Below the pieces are notes generated by a model. That model saw only the letters and a program-made list of their open reading frames with translations. It had not been told where the DNA came from and did no database searches. Position numbers and translations under genes: made by a program. A stretch of DNA of 64,000 bases. Origin: Apteryx mantelli. Its lineage: Eukaryota; Chordata; Aves; Apterygiformes; Apterygidae. Positions 54,201 to 64,000 of the stretch are shown piece after piece. How positions within the stretch are numbered: the first letter of the stretch is position 1; the number at the start of each line of letters is the position of its first letter. The stretch covers positions 34,135,447-34,199,446 of the forward strand of contig NC_089984.1 in NCBI RefSeq assembly GCF_036417845.1, given 5' to 3'.

Positions 54201-57200
54201 AATTCCCCAGAGAAAAGGCAACTCTTGTGATAAATTGCACAGTTACAAGTGTCTAAAATTTCTGTTTGTCTATACACAATTAGATTATCCTTGGAGAGTT
54301 GCTTGAAATGTAACCTAATGCAGAATACTAAAATCCAAACAAACAGAACAAAAAACCCACCCAATCTGTCCGCCCTCTCCCCAATCCCCCCAAACCTCTA
54401 CCTTGATGGAAGTATAGCTGGTAACAAAGCTTGTTCCAAAGAAAGAGGAGCAGGCACAGGTTTTTGACTTTGGCTGTTTACATATTCCTATTAAGAGAAG
54501 ACTTGTTATTTTTGTACTTTTTCACCTTATTTTTGCACTCAACTGCTAATGCTATTTATAAGAAAAAGGCAACCATTCCAAAAATCACAGTTGTGATTAA
54601 AAATAGCCCACACTACAAAAGATGAAATAAGGTCACAGAAATTAAAAGTTTCCAGCAGTTTATTCACCAGTGATTCTATTTTATGAAAAGACAAACTTCC
54701 CGCAGCATTGAATCTGTACTTCAGGAAAACACTGCAACAAACCAATACATTATCCCTGTCAGCACCCTGCTGGCAACAGCTTTCTTGAGACTAGATTCTC
54801 CATGATTAAAATTAATGCGAACCGCCTTCATTAACGTGAATGACAGCAAAGTCTAGTACCCATTCAGGTCAACATAAAATTATAACAACTGCCTGTTGCT
54901 GCTTTCCTCATAAACCCCAGGACAGGGAGCATCTCCATAGATAAACACTACAGAAACTCTGGCTATAAGACACGGCACAGTGCTATAAGCTAAAGCACCC
55001 AGGAAGCAGGCAGCATACCACATGCTTGGAGTTCTTTCTCGGAAGTAAAATGTCTTTCCTTATAGGTTACCATTTGCATTATTCTATTTTCAGAACGCTG
55101 TGTTCTTCCAGTTCCTATGAAGACTGCTGTAGGAAACTACAGAGCCACTTAGCCTGCTGGTCAGGAATACATTTCCCTCCCAGGAAAGCTGCTTGAAAGA
55201 CTTTCACAGCCAACTCTCTCTTCTGCTTCTAATTCTGTACTCACAGAACTGCTAATGCTCAAAATTAACCCCAAGAACTCACTCATTTTAGAAAAAAAAC
55301 CTGCAGCAATATAACTATGTAAATTTAAAAATGATAGAGTTGCACTTCGGCATACTTAAGCAATTTGTCTCATGCTGATACCTTTCTGGAGCACAAGAAT
55401 GAATTCACATACAAGTGAGACACGAGAGAGGTTGCTAGGAAGGCACAGAGCGACTAGCATTTCACCAGATTAAGAGGGCAGATAACCTTCTTTTCCTTAT
55501 ACTGATCCAAGACCAATTGTTAACTCTGCACCAAGAATAGCCTGGAAGTGACCCAAGCCGCCTTACTTGGAAGTGAATTACTATCTTTCCAAGCTACACT
55601 CATTATAATGCAGCGCAGACAGTCACAATAATTTCATGCTGTGGTAACTGATCTCTCCAAAGCTCTCCAACCTACTGCTCTTCTGAGAGAAGTAGGGCAG
55701 AAAGAAGAATGCCTAATTAATTTGAATAATGTTCTAGTAGATGGATGTTACAGTAGTTAATCTTATTAAAGTCACATTACAAATAAGGCAATACAGTAGC
55801 AGAACACAGACTAGTGACATGCAGATAAATTAGGTATAACACTGGCAGATTCTGCAAAGAGATCAGAGAAAATTTAATAGTGAAGGGAGCTAGCTGTACT
55901 ACCCCCTTCCCCAAGAACCTACAGAACACTATTTGGTGAACTAGTATAGGTAATAGTTGCAAACTAATAATGAACGAAGACATTCAGGGCATATGAAGAT
56001 TTTACATATAGATGATGTATGATCCATGACACTTTTATAGTTACTAATTTGCTTAGCAAATTAAAAAAAAAATCCAGTGAGATAAAATGCTCTTCCCCTA
56101 CACTAGTATAAACCATTCAATTACTCAAACTGAAGAACACTATTCCTTTTCCTTCGACTCCAGATGTCTCTACAACTTAAAGAATTACTACACGGTACAT
56201 GGATCGTTTTAAAGATGGTTTGTTAAGAAAAACACCAAAAAACAACTCAGCAAAATAATATAAACCTTAATATCAATGTTAAGACTATTTCAGTTTATCG
56301 CAAACATGTCCCAAGCCTGATGTCTTCAGCAGAATGGGGAAGCTGTATACTTTTGCTCCACTGAAATAGACTTCTGCACATAACGCTAATGACGATAACC
56401 CACAATGAGAATTTCAAAATAAAGGTGTCTCACTACAGAAACTTCAGAACATCAAACCTTCAAAAGAATCTTCAAAATATCAAACTTACTTTTAAGGAAA
56501 ATGGTTGTGCAAAATCTACTCTGACACACCCATAATTCTTTCGCAGCATTCTGAAGACTCCTCTAGCTATACTCCAAAGGCTTTCATTCTTCTTAGGCTT
56601 CCCCTGGAAGACATGGTGGTTTTTCTCAATTTGCAATTAAAAGGCTTTTTTAAAATTAAAATGCAAACAACAGCAGACTGACAATAAAGTCTGACACACC
56701 TCACAGCTTCAAATAAATCTAGAGAACCATCTTTTCCCCATACATAATAATTTGAATGCATTTAGAAATATATCACCCACACCTAGTCACTCCCTCTCAG
56801 AGAGGCTTTGTGATTCATGGTTCTACATGCTTCAACACTAACACAAAGTACATGTGACGGAGGACTACTAGCACACAGATTAACTATATAATATGTTCTC
56901 CTGCACATAAACAGAAAATCCCCTAGGCAAAACAAGTTGTTCAATTACTCTTACCAGCTGTTCACTGTTATAGTGACCTTCAATTATGCGATCATAGGAG
57001 ATTCCCACAGGTATAATTAGGACGTCGGGAGTAGCATTTGAAAAGAGAGCATCCACGACCACAGATAAAAGACCTGCTCTAGCACTGGATGTCTTTCCAC
57101 TTCGAGACCGCGTGCCTTCCAAGAATATTTCTAAAAACTGCTGCTGTCTCAACAATTCTTCTATGTGCTGAATATAAAGAGATTGAAAAAGAAAAAAAAT

Positions 57201-60200
57201 GTACATCTAATTATACTGACAAATTCATATTTGAAATATATTGCTTCTTATCAGCAACCACTTCCTCTTAAAAACACTGGAAGATCATGGGTTGACATGA
57301 ATACTTGCAGAAAATAAAAATAAAAACAATAATCAATGCTTTACACAAAACCAGACCAGCCTGCAATTTAATTTGCATGAATATACAAGCAGTATAATGC
57401 CATTTATTCAAGAACAGCATCTCTAACAACAGCTGATCTAGCTGATTTGCAAATCTCTCTTCTTTCGGTTCCCCGGTACATCCTATCTTCCACATCGCAA
57501 ATACAGCTGGTGTACTGAATGGCACAAAGGATTACATCAGCACATCATAAACAGAGACACTTCCATTAAGTTAATATAACCAGTGTAGATATGCCCCAGT
57601 GCAAAGGAAATCAGAAAAACAAGACTTAAGTTTAACATTAATTCACAGGCTGTTAATTCCGCTTTAATAAGGATTACCCAAGGTGAAAATCTTCTCATCC
57701 TCAAGGGTGCTGGGCATTAAATTCTCATTTATTTTATACATTCAAAACATAACACAAAAATGTACCCTGTTTTTGCAGCATGATCCCCCAGACAAATTCA
57801 AATCAATAAAAAACATCCCCAGTCAGATGGAACTCAGTCTCTCCCCGCTGTCAGCCAACTGAAACGCTACCTAGGGAAACAAAGGCAAGAAATACGTACC
57901 ACATAGAGCAAAGCTCTGTACAGAAAGTCCTTACGACCATCAGGACTCTGATCCAACTTTCGACGAATGAAAAATCCTCCTAGTTTGCGGATCAATGTGC
58001 TACATAATAAAGAAGAATTATACTCATTAATTTTAATTTGCAGGAAACCACTACACAACCAGTACAAAATTCCTAACAGGAAGTGAAATTGCTGAAGTTT
58101 GGAATTACTAAAATTCCCTCAAAATAAAATGTATTATGCTATTCACACATGGTGTGATTCACACAAATATTACTCATCTTAATCAACAGGCTTTTCTACA
58201 CTTTCTCCATTTCACTACCTTAATAGACCACTTTACCCTCTAAGTCAAGATATCCCCCTTCTTTCCTCGTTGCCTGCCACGACACCCAGTAGCTCAGTGA
58301 TTGCCAGATTTTAATTCACTGGCAAAGCATTAGCTAAAACACTTTCTGATGTTCTTCAGCCACCAGAAATATAATTTAAACACAGGCCAAATTGGGGTAC
58401 TTTCCCCATAAAGCATTATTTACGCACTACAGTTGCCTACCAATAGTCAGCCCTTCATAAAGGAGAAAAATTGTCCATTCACAACATTTTTTTCCACATA
58501 CTCATCTTTCCTTAATCACCTACCCACTTTCTTTGAGTCTCCTAGAAGGAAGGAGTGTCATTCCTTATCCTGCTTAGGTTAGGACAGGATTTCTCAAAAG
58601 GATTTTGTTATACTCTCTCCGTGAGCATGTAAGAGGAACCAAATGAATTCTACAGAACGACCCTATAATATCCTGCTTATCTTATATCTGGACCACACCA
58701 TCAGCTACTGTGCAGTTATAACAACATGGGTCACCTGAAGATCCCCCTCATTTCTTTTTTTCAAAGAAGTGGTTCCACTTAATTTATTATCTTTACCTGA
58801 AGATGGGGATGTTGAGATTGTTCCCTGCAGCAATGTAGGGTGCTTTGATGTTATGGCAAAAAAGAATGAACGTGAGGAGTAGATAGTCAATGTGAGATTT
58901 GTGAACAGGCAAGAAGATAAGAGGCAAATTCATCTATGGAGGGGAGAGAAGAAAAAAAGGATAGAGCAGTTAATAAGAAATGTGGAATAATATTCTTTTT
59001 CTCCATCATTGAGATTGCTAGCATCATATTATCAGAACTGATGATATTTTCCAGTTTTGTCTTTCAGTTTATTTACTTTTGGTTTTCACTCATCTGTGAC
59101 AATGAGAACGTTTTAGTCAACTGTACTTTTTAATTTTCATGGACTAGTAGTTTTCAGCTGTAGATGTTACGAGAAAGCAATGATTGATATTCACAGTTTC
59201 TTCAGACTCACAGCACTAAGACAACCATCAAACAATTTATGGGGATGTAGCGAAACCATCAGTGTCACCAAAGTGCTGCTATTTCTTTCTATCACAAATC
59301 AACAAGGACCTATGAATAGTGGGGTCCCCCACACTGTAACAGAAAATATTAAAAACCAATTTCTTTTTTTTTACTTCTAGACCCTATCTATCGATCAAGT
59401 ATTGCACATATCTGCCCTCAGCAGTGTTTCTTGTTAATCAGTGCTGTAGATATATAGTATTAATGCAATTATTTGTTTGCTATTGGTATCCTTATCTAAT
59501 GCATCTTTCTCAGGTGAACTCTGCACAAAAGATTAAAGCTGTGGTTAGGTAAGCGTTTCTGACTACAAATTCCTTTGAGTGTAAAGAAAATGGTAGAATT
59601 TAGGGGCTGTTTTAATCACTTTCAATAAATATTGAAGAATTGGCAGCAGACTACTAACAAGTAAGAAAACAAGTGTAATTTTTAAAGATTTTTATTCCAA
59701 ATTAAGGTAAGAATGATTCTGAAAATCCTAAATAGACCTACTAACTTCTTACTGGCTGCCTCAGCACAGAGAAAGAAATAACACTGGATGCAGGTTAGGT
59801 GAGATAATCATTCAACCTTATAGTTAAAATTTGATCCCAAAACAAAGACAAAACTGGAAGTGGACTTAGTATTTTAGGTTACACAACTCAAAGAGCACGG
59901 TATTTAATTAAGAATAGTATTTCACAGATATGAGACACATAGGTCCAGAATCTGGTATTTATACAGACTTAGCAGAACTCTTTAGAAGTGCTATAAACAT
60001 TAATAGAAACTACATTAGAAATCTGCCTTACTAGCTTCCCCCAACCTGCTTACCTCTGTTGCTGCTTTGACCATTTCTATTTGACCTCTGTGGATCTGAA
60101 TATTCCAGAAAAAGCTGTTAAACAACTTCAGCAACACCCAACCAGTCAACCTGAAGGAAGAACAAACATAAGTCAAAGAACTTCATTCATTGCTGCTTTC

Positions 60201-62110
60201 TTTTATACTGCTCTTATATGACTAAAGATAAAGCTATAGAATCTAATTACTTTACGAACAAATCAAATTACTGTAGAATCAAATTATTTAACAAGTTCCT
60301 GTCTACCAACTAAACCACGGTTAGGGACCACATTTTGGCTCTTAGCCTGCTGAAGCTATGATACAAAACTTGTTAGAGTCAGTCTCTGTGAAGGCTGTTC
60401 AAACTGCAAAGACTTTCCTACAAACGAGGAAAGATAAGGGAGACTCTGTGATCAATTACACTAACTCAGCTAGGGGATAAACTTGTTAGGTGATGGTGAG
60501 CATTTGGTCTTGTGTGAAAACAATCACAAGTAACTTGGTCACAAAAAGAGGTAGGGTTTGCTTCACTAAAAATCAGCGGAGGGAACTAAGCACATGACAG
60601 AGACAAATTCACCTATAGTAGTTAAGGTAGACACCAAAGTAGAAGATAAGACTTCCTCTAAGATATGCATAACTACAGATTGTAATATTCAATGGGCTAC
60701 CGGAAAAAAGATCTTTCACAGTCTAAGATGCTGCAGTTAACTGTTCTTACTAGAATCAGCCTGAAACGAAGGGTAGAAATATTGGCCCAGTAATTTATCA
60801 AGCAGCTCATTGGACTAAGCTTATCTTCAGGAGGAAAAAAAAAAGGGGGGGGGGGTTAGTTATTCTTATTGTAAGGTTTACAAGCAAAAACTTTCTGCTA
60901 CATCTGTAAATGAAGAATAACCATCATAACTAGGTAGTATTAAAAAGGGGATATTTATGACTAAGGTAATGCTCTGTTGGTGTAACATAGAGCTTGGCTT
61001 GTCCTTCTACCCACTGACAATACTGATGAGCCATTTTTATTACCTGATCAAAGCAGGTGACACATTCGCTACCATTTCCTGGAGAATTTTCCTAGCTTTT
61101 TTCTTCACCTTGTTGATAGCTTTGGGATCCGTCTGAGCAAAACTACCCGGAGCACTGGGTTCAGAAGCTTCATCTACAATGGCCTTCTGTACTCTAGCAT
61201 TAAAAAGCAAAACTTATGAGACAGTTCTGCAACAGAACAGTTAAAGACACAGACAATTCCTCCTGCGAAAGAGCAATATATTACTACAGGAGTAACTTGC
61301 AGGCATAAGCAAACATATACACTGAAATATTGTGTAATCCAATGGTATTTAATTCAGCAAACTTCCAAGTCTGACTAAATAGGTGCATGGATGAACATGC
61401 TCAAAGCTGACCATACAGAATATCCAGATATATAGAAAATCCACAAGAGACAGGAATGCTTATGCAGACAGCGCATGGCCTCTGACAAAACTAGACTCAA
61501 GGAGCGAGCCTGTCGTCGAATTTCTTTGTGACCAGGGAAAACTGATACCTTGATACCTGATGGGGCTTAGCATGCCATTTAATATGCTTTATTTGAGACA
61601 GAAATTCTACTGCCTTTTTCCAGTTTTGCCTCACACTCTTGGTGCATCATGAACTAAGTTTCTCTGAAATGCTACTTTCCTATTATGACCATGATTTATA
61701 TAAATTAGATAAACAATGGTTTGAAGAGTCTGCACATGGCAATTTATTTTTCCATGTACTGTCTGCTGTCCACCCACTATACATTATTCATTTGGAGATT
61801 AAGAATTACAAATCTCCCCTCATTTAATTATTTGAACAGAAATTGCAAGCTACAGTTCTAAAGGGCTGTCCTGAAGATACTGTATTTTCTAATACTAATG
61901 ATCATCTGGTTTTCAAGATTTGGTGTTTCCAAATTCTTAAATCATATTATATGCAACAGTCATACATAAACAAGAGCTTATTTTGCAGTATCTTACCGGC
62001 TGTTATTCAGCACATTTTCTGTCAGATTCTTGGCAAACATACCCTTATGAACATCCCTCTCTTGCACAAAAAGGACATAACAAAGCCGTCTTGCAAGCCA
62101 CCCTCTGTAC
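42161..62110 (-). CDS. GPAM: GPAM, mitochondrial glycerol-3-phosphate acyltransferase 1 (17 coding exons, 5' part outside window)
   Basis: GPAM transfers an acyl group from acyl-CoA to the sn-1 position of glycerol 3-phosphate, giving lysophosphatidate, the committed first step of glycerolipid synthesis; the mammalian enzyme sits in the mitochondrial outer membrane. I joined 17 exons by hand into 729 codons plus one split codon; every junction is GT-AG and keeps frame. Mammalian GPAM is about 828 residues, so roughly the first 100 are missing to the right. Numbering residues from the first complete codon (add about 100 for the mammalian number): HX4D motif I at 131-136 (HKSHID), motif II GGFFIRR at 173-179, motif III FLEGTRSRSGK at 214-224, motif IV IIPVGISY at 250-257. 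Hydrophobic stretches near 372-393 and 476-492 fit the two membrane segments known for the family. An acidic serine-rich segment lies at 562-608. The gene is intact in everything visible. Promoter, start codon and N-terminus are not in the window. Confidence 0.97.
42278..43470 (-). other. GPAM: GPAM intron 16
   Basis: 1193 nt between the last two coding exons. It contains a 15-nt tandem repeat near 42958-43005. No other gene or RNA was recognised in it. Confidence 0.9.
42958..43005. repeat. Tandem repeat, 15-nt unit
   Basis: The unit cattattttaaagta occurs twice without mismatch (42976-42990 and 42991-43005). A partial, diverged copy starts at 42958. AT-rich, inside GPAM intron 16. Confidence 0.85.
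43471..43529 (-). CDS. GPAM: GPAM window exon 16 of 17
   Basis: 59 nt, completing Ala 672 and encoding residues 673-691: ESATYSHVKNAVKVFKEIG. Ends in phase 0, donor gtaagt. Confidence 0.96.
43530..43643 (-). other. GPAM: GPAM intron 15, 114 nt, stop-free and frame-preserving
   Basis: The smallest intron of the gene, between exons 15 and 16, with gtatgt donor and ccttgcag acceptor. Its length is 38 codons, and it carries no stop in the GPAM frame, so exons 15, intron and 16 form one open frame. The intron translation is hydrophobic (it ends in LQFVYLFVLFLA). Confidence 0.9.
43644..43833 (-). CDS. GPAM: GPAM window exon 15 of 17
   Basis: 190 nt, residues 609-671 plus one base of split Ala 672: VSQSQEHQQYITFLQRLLGP through SRTERNVAVY. 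The following intron (114 nt) has no stop codon in this frame. Confidence 0.97.
44572..44712 (-). CDS. GPAM: GPAM window exon 14 of 17, acidic segment, tandem acceptor
   Basis: 141 nt, 47 codons, phase 0 at both ends, residues 562-608. It encodes QDDQEDVSPG, then SWRSDEEDEDSDFGEEQRD, an acidic stretch with casein-kinase-2-type serines. The 5' boundary is a tandem acceptor (aag then cag): starting at 44712 includes a Gln where mammals have His, while starting at 44709 drops it. I chose 44712 because the family has a residue there. Confidence 0.95.
44713..48358 (-). other. GPAM: GPAM intron 13, largest intron in window
   Basis: 3646 nt between exons 13 and 14. It contains an exact T-MARE at 47821-47833 followed by a small CpG cluster (47860-47900), and an A-rich tract near 45960. 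No coding potential or RNA gene was recognised. Confidence 0.9.
47821..47833. promoter_or_regulatory. Perfect T-MARE (Maf recognition element)
   Basis: The 13 bases TGCTGACTCAGCA match the palindromic consensus bound by Maf homodimers, and by small Maf with NRF2 or BACH; the centre TGACTCA is an AP-1 site. With equal base use, about 0.001 copies are expected in 64 kb. It is an intronic enhancer candidate; binding is not shown by sequence alone. Confidence 0.55.
48359..48436 (-). CDS. GPAM: GPAM window exon 13 of 17
   Basis: 78 nt, 26 codons, phase 0 at both ends, residues 536-561: PCQVIYQVCHESVERLIQYG through ILLVAE. It is the shortest complete-codon exon and is easily missed because it gives no long open frame. 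Skipping it would keep the reading frame. Confidence 0.95.
48437..50042 (-). other. GPAM: GPAM intron 12 with CpG-dense patch
   Basis: 1606 nt. It contains A18 at 48938-48955 and a CpG-dense patch at about 49500-49860 (15 CpG counted in 360 nt, against about 0-1 per 60 nt in the surrounding introns). Open frames of 61-77 codons cover the patch on both strands, but I recognise no protein in them. Confidence 0.85.
48938..48955. repeat. A18 tract in GPAM intron 12
   Basis: Eighteen consecutive A on the plus strand. There is no clear retroposon body next to it, so I call it a simple repeat. Confidence 0.85.
50043..50185 (-). CDS. GPAM: GPAM window exon 12 of 17, second membrane segment
   Basis: 143 nt, completing Ala 488 and encoding residues 489-535: CSLHAVQSKR through LVRKAASLCYLLSNEFTVSL. 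The first residues finish the second membrane segment. The stretch SKRYRNGTNGASPS is a variable linker. Ends in phase 0, donor gtaagt. Confidence 0.97.
50908..51172 (-). CDS. GPAM: GPAM window exon 11 of 17
   Basis: 265 nt, the longest coding exon in the window: residues 400-487 plus one base of split Ala 488. It carries LVEDFFSMKEEVLARDFDLG and the end of the loop between the two membrane segments, then FYSNGVLHVFIKEAII at the start of the second. Donor gtatgt. Confidence 0.97.
52275..52345 (-). CDS. GPAM: GPAM window exon 10 of 17, first membrane segment
   Basis: 71 nt, completing Thr 376 and encoding residues 377-399: ANKSCAVMSTHIVACLLLYR and on to HRQ. The hydrophobic stretch matches in position the first of two membrane segments placed in mammalian GPAM near residues 472-493. 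Confidence 0.95.
53260..53375 (-). CDS. GPAM: GPAM window exon 9 of 17
   Basis: 116 nt: one base of Arg 337, residues 338-375, and one base of split Thr 376. The first part, SDTVDEGREASLPITRDV, is a polar linker that varies between species; the second, LIANLAEHILF, starts the region leading to the first membrane segment. Donor gtaagt. Confidence 0.95.
54402..54487 (-). CDS. GPAM: GPAM window exon 8 of 17
   Basis: 86 nt, residues 309-336 (EYVNSQSQKPV through LLPAILPS) plus two bases of split Arg 337. It was found only by frame matching, since no long open frame marks it. The donor gtagag is non-optimal, but phase and flanking exons agree. Confidence 0.94.
54488..56489 (-). other. GPAM: GPAM intron 7
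   Basis: 2002 nt between exons 7 and 8. AT-rich, without recognisable repeat, RNA or coding exon. Confidence 0.9.
56490..56603 (-). CDS. GPAM: GPAM window exon 7 of 17
   Basis: 114 nt, 38 codons, phase 0 at both ends, residues 271-308: GKPKKNESLW through DFAQPFSLK. It is the end of the acyltransferase fold after motif IV. The acceptor is cttccag, the donor gtaagt. Confidence 0.97.
56955..57167 (-). CDS. GPAM: GPAM window exon 6 of 17, acyltransferase motifs III and IV
   Basis: 213 nt, 71 codons, phase 0 at both ends, residues 200-270. It contains FLEIFLEGTRSRSGKT (motif III, FPEGTRS-type, with the conserved Glu-Gly-Thr-Arg) and IIPVGISYDR (motif IV), followed by IIEGHYNSEQL. This is the most conserved exon and the one that identifies the gene. 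Confidence 0.98.
57900..57999 (-). CDS. GPAM: GPAM window exon 5 of 17, acyltransferase motif II
   Basis: 100 nt: one base completing Ser 166, then residues 167-199. It carries LGGFFIRRKLD (172-182), the GxxFIRR motif II that takes part in glycerol-3-phosphate binding. It ends ALLYV in phase 0, where mammals read LLHG. Donor gtacgt. Confidence 0.97.
58797..58933 (-). CDS. GPAM: GPAM window exon 4 of 17, acyltransferase motif I
   Basis: 137 nt, residues 121-165 and two bases of split Ser 166. It encodes LPVHKSHIDYLL at 129-140, the HX4D catalytic motif of glycerolipid acyltransferases, where His and Asp are the catalytic pair. Mammals have Arg where this sequence has Lys in HKSHID. It continues into APYIAAGNNLNIPIF, also strongly conserved. 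Confidence 0.97.
58934..60053 (-). other. GPAM: GPAM intron 3
   Basis: 1120 nt, AT-rich; nothing further recognised. The other introns over 300 nt also hold nothing I can name: 43834-44571, 50186-50907, 51173-52274, 52346-53259, 53376-54401, 56604-56954, 57168-57899, 58000-58796, 60151-61043 and 61194-61996. Exceptions are homopolymers: A15 at 52436-52450, and A10 followed by G11 at 60835-60855. Confidence 0.9.
60054..60150 (-). CDS. GPAM: GPAM window exon 3 of 17
   Basis: 97 nt: one base completing Arg 88, then residues 89-120, LTGWVLLKLF through EMVKAATE. It contains a hydrophobic, aromatic stretch (WVLLKLFNSFFW) just before the catalytic motifs. It ends in phase 0 with donor gtaagc. Confidence 0.96.
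60835..60855. repeat. A10G11 homopolymer pair in GPAM intron 2
   Basis: Ten A followed by eleven G on the plus strand. On the transcribed minus strand this reads C11 then T10. Lengths of such runs are prone to sequencing error. Confidence 0.8.
61044..61193 (-). CDS. GPAM: GPAM window exon 2 of 17
   Basis: 150 nt, residues 38-87 plus two bases of split Arg 88. It carries a lysine-rich stretch (NKVKKKARK) before LQEMVANVSPALI. The first half (VDEASEPSAPGSF) is low-complexity and is a variable linker in the family. The donor is gtaata, weaker than the others in this gene. Confidence 0.95.
61997..62110 (-). CDS. GPAM: GPAM window exon 1 of 17
   Basis: Residues 1-37, from YRGWLARR to LTENVLNNS, 114 nt. 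Its first base completes a codon split with the upstream exon, which lies outside the window (an Arg, AG|G, would fit the family). The last two bases CG start a split Arg. The acceptor follows a T-rich tract ending in tttgtag; the donor is gtaaga. It corresponds to the end of the N-terminal region, upstream of the catalytic domain. Confidence 0.93.
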
Positions 62111-64000
62111 CTACAAAAACATGAAAAGTTTTTTAGTGTGACCCTCAAAACAACCCACTGAAAAAAATTATAAAATATGTAAAATTGAGAAGTAAAAGTA
62201 AGTAGAGTTTTTCAGAAAACTGCCTAAAACCTTCTGAATTTCCTAGTAAATTGTCAATATGCTAATGTTATGGATGAAATAGCTGCTTTGTATCAAAAAA
62301 TACCTGAGACAACTGAGGACTGCATTACTGTGATTCAGGGTGACACTGGTCCTAAAGCATCAGTTGTATCATAAAGAAGCAGATATAAAACAGCAGATAC
62401 CTTTTTTTGTCTACTGGAGCTGACTATTCAGCAGCTCCACGAGGAGGAAGGAGTCTATGTAGTGCCCATGTTGTGATTCAGTGACTTTCCACTGAGGAAC
62501 GTAAATGCACAGCTAAGAAGTCTGACAACTTCTTAAAGAAACACTGAGACCGATTTGGAAAGTGGCTCACATTGTACGTATACAGTAAAATCCCAAAGGA
62601 ACTTCTGAAAATATATCTGCATTAGCCACAGTCATTAAATACACGTTGTGTCATCTTTCTGTCCTTTCTAGTCTTCTTAAACACCTAGTCCCAGGTACCT
62701 CAGTCCTTCTCCTTGCAAAACTTTAAAACAAGTAGAATCACTAAATAATCACTAAGGCTCTCTATATATTCAAGCATTTGAGTAAGACTCTACTTATTCA
62801 GCCATAGTCTCTCCCCTTTAAATTACTTAACCCTGCTCTCTATTCTCTGAATCCTTCTCTTATGCATCCCTTTTCTTTCTACACAAATTACTATTTTTCC
62901 TTCCTAAAGAAACAATCACTCACTTAAATCACATACCAAAAAATCCACACAATATGTGGATATGATGTGATGTTAGGAAAACTGTTCAAAATAAGATGCA
63001 TGTAACAGAAGAAGGGATAAAATCCAGTCTTCCAGCAAACACTCGCCATTTTTCCCCTCTCCTCCCAGTTTCCTAGCTCGCTCACAAGGCCAGGAGCACC
63101 CGAGCTGCCACAAACGGGAGTCATGCCATGACCTGGAGCAAGGGCCCCAGAACTGTGCAATTAGAGACAACACGCTCGTAAATCAGAGCTGATGAGAGAG
63201 GGTGGAATTAAGAGCTGGAAGGGCAAATTAAGGTCTGGCCATTCCTAGGATTTGAGGATTTAGTATTACGCAATGCTCTTTCATTAGTTTGCATCCTTGG
63301 AAATATTTGAAGCTTGCAACTTCACTACTGAAAGATCTTCATCAACATGGAAGAGAAAGCTGTTAGAGGCCACTATCCCAAGAAAGAAGGGAATAGGTTG
63401 CTGTAGCCAGGGACAAGGTTTGGGGCCGGATTCACAGAACCGAGGCTTCTCTCTCCTCTGTCCAAACGATGGAGAAAGTGACCTCCACGTGCTGCCATCA
63501 CGGACAGAGCAGTGAGAAGACAAGGGAACACATGCTGGAAAGTCCGGGAAGCATAAGAAACTACAGAAACATACAAAGTCTGTCTTTTTTTCTTTTTTTT
63601 TCCCCATCCCTCTCCAGAAAATCTCTGTTTTCAGGACTGTCAGAGCAATGTACTGCTGATGCCCCAGCGGGAGTCCCAAAGCTAACCACAGATGAAAATG
63701 CTCACATTAGTTGTCACCTGAATTACTAGTGGCAGTTTTTAAACCTCCCTGCCACGTTTCAGTATCTTTATACAAGGGTTAAAACCAACTAGAAAAGATT
63801 ACAAGAATCTTTTATACTGTAAAATGCCAAACAACCTAATGCATAGGCCTCTTCCACTATAATTAAGGTAAGTATATATGCATAAACCAATACAGTCAGG
63901 CACATAACAGTCATAAAAATCAGACTGTCTCTCTGAGGCCAAAGAATTTTGCTAACCATACTGTCAGGGAAGCAGGCTTACTTGCTTTTCCATTTCCCCC
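62111..64000 (-). other. GPAM: GPAM intron running off the right edge
   Basis: The sequence upstream of window exon 1. I looked here on the minus strand for the exon that should encode the conserved segment ending ...NETHTR in mammals and did not find it. The intron is therefore at least 1.9 kb, and the N-terminal exons, 5' UTR and promoter lie outside the window. Confidence 0.8.

Noticed and set aside
63966..63990. Donor-like AAGCAA|GTAAGC on the minus strand near the right edge, considered as an upstream GPAM exon
   Set aside because: The phase and the residues before it do not fit the GPAM segment expected there, which should end in an Arg split after AG.
1..64000. tRNA, snRNA, rRNA or CRISPR features
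   Set aside because: I saw no convincing B-box, U6-type start, rRNA segment or regular spaced repeat array on either strand; short partial matches such as ggttcaagtca near 42033 lack the rest of a tRNA.

Overview
This is vertebrate nuclear DNA, most probably from a bird. Two 5'-truncated CR1 LINE copies, few other recognisable repeats, short introns and an AT-rich background with one CpG island all point that way; the species cannot be read from the window. No prokaryotic features are present. The one protein-coding gene I can support is GPAM (mitochondrial glycerol-3-phosphate acyltransferase 1), on the minus strand. I rebuilt 17 coding exons between 62110 and 42161. They join in one frame, with GT donors and AG acceptors throughout, into 729 codons plus one split codon. 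The first about 100 residues lie beyond the right edge of the window. All four acyltransferase motifs are intact, so this is a working-type gene, not a pseudogene. 

Layout. (1) 1-7285: no gene seen; a G15 tract near the left end. (2) 7286-7768: CR1 3' end, minus strand, followed by a CTCF-like motif and a long G tract. (3) 7769-24610: no gene seen; an A-rich to T-rich change in strand composition near 10.4 kb, homeodomain-core clusters, an 18-bp palindrome, short tandem repeats, and a GC-rich block of unknown origin at about 14.46-14.85 kb. (4) 24611-25265: a second, older CR1, minus strand. (5) 25266-31000: no gene seen. (6) about 31.0-32.4 kb: a CpG island with YY1-like motifs and an exact CTCF core; its transcript, if any, is not visible. 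(7) 32.4-38.9 kb: no gene seen; AT-rich, with segments that look like conserved non-coding DNA. (8) about 38.9-42.16 kb: the inferred GPAM 3' UTR. (9) 42.16-62.11 kb: GPAM exons and introns. (10) 62.11-64.0 kb: start of the GPAM intron that leads to the missing N-terminal exons. 

GPAM in mammals is flanked on its 3' side by a large gene desert towards ADRA2A. The gene-free left 38 kb fits that arrangement, but ADRA2A itself is not in the window. The desert would then be regulatory or structural DNA: the CTCF-like sites, CpG island and homeodomain clusters are the candidates. 

I found no previously undescribed system of several genes. The observations most worth checking are a stop-free 114-nt GPAM intron whose retention would add 38 residues in frame, a tandem AG acceptor that could add or drop one glutamine, an exact 13-bp Maf recognition element in intron 13, a CpG-dense anomalous patch in intron 12, and the CpG island with its CTCF and YY1 motifs.
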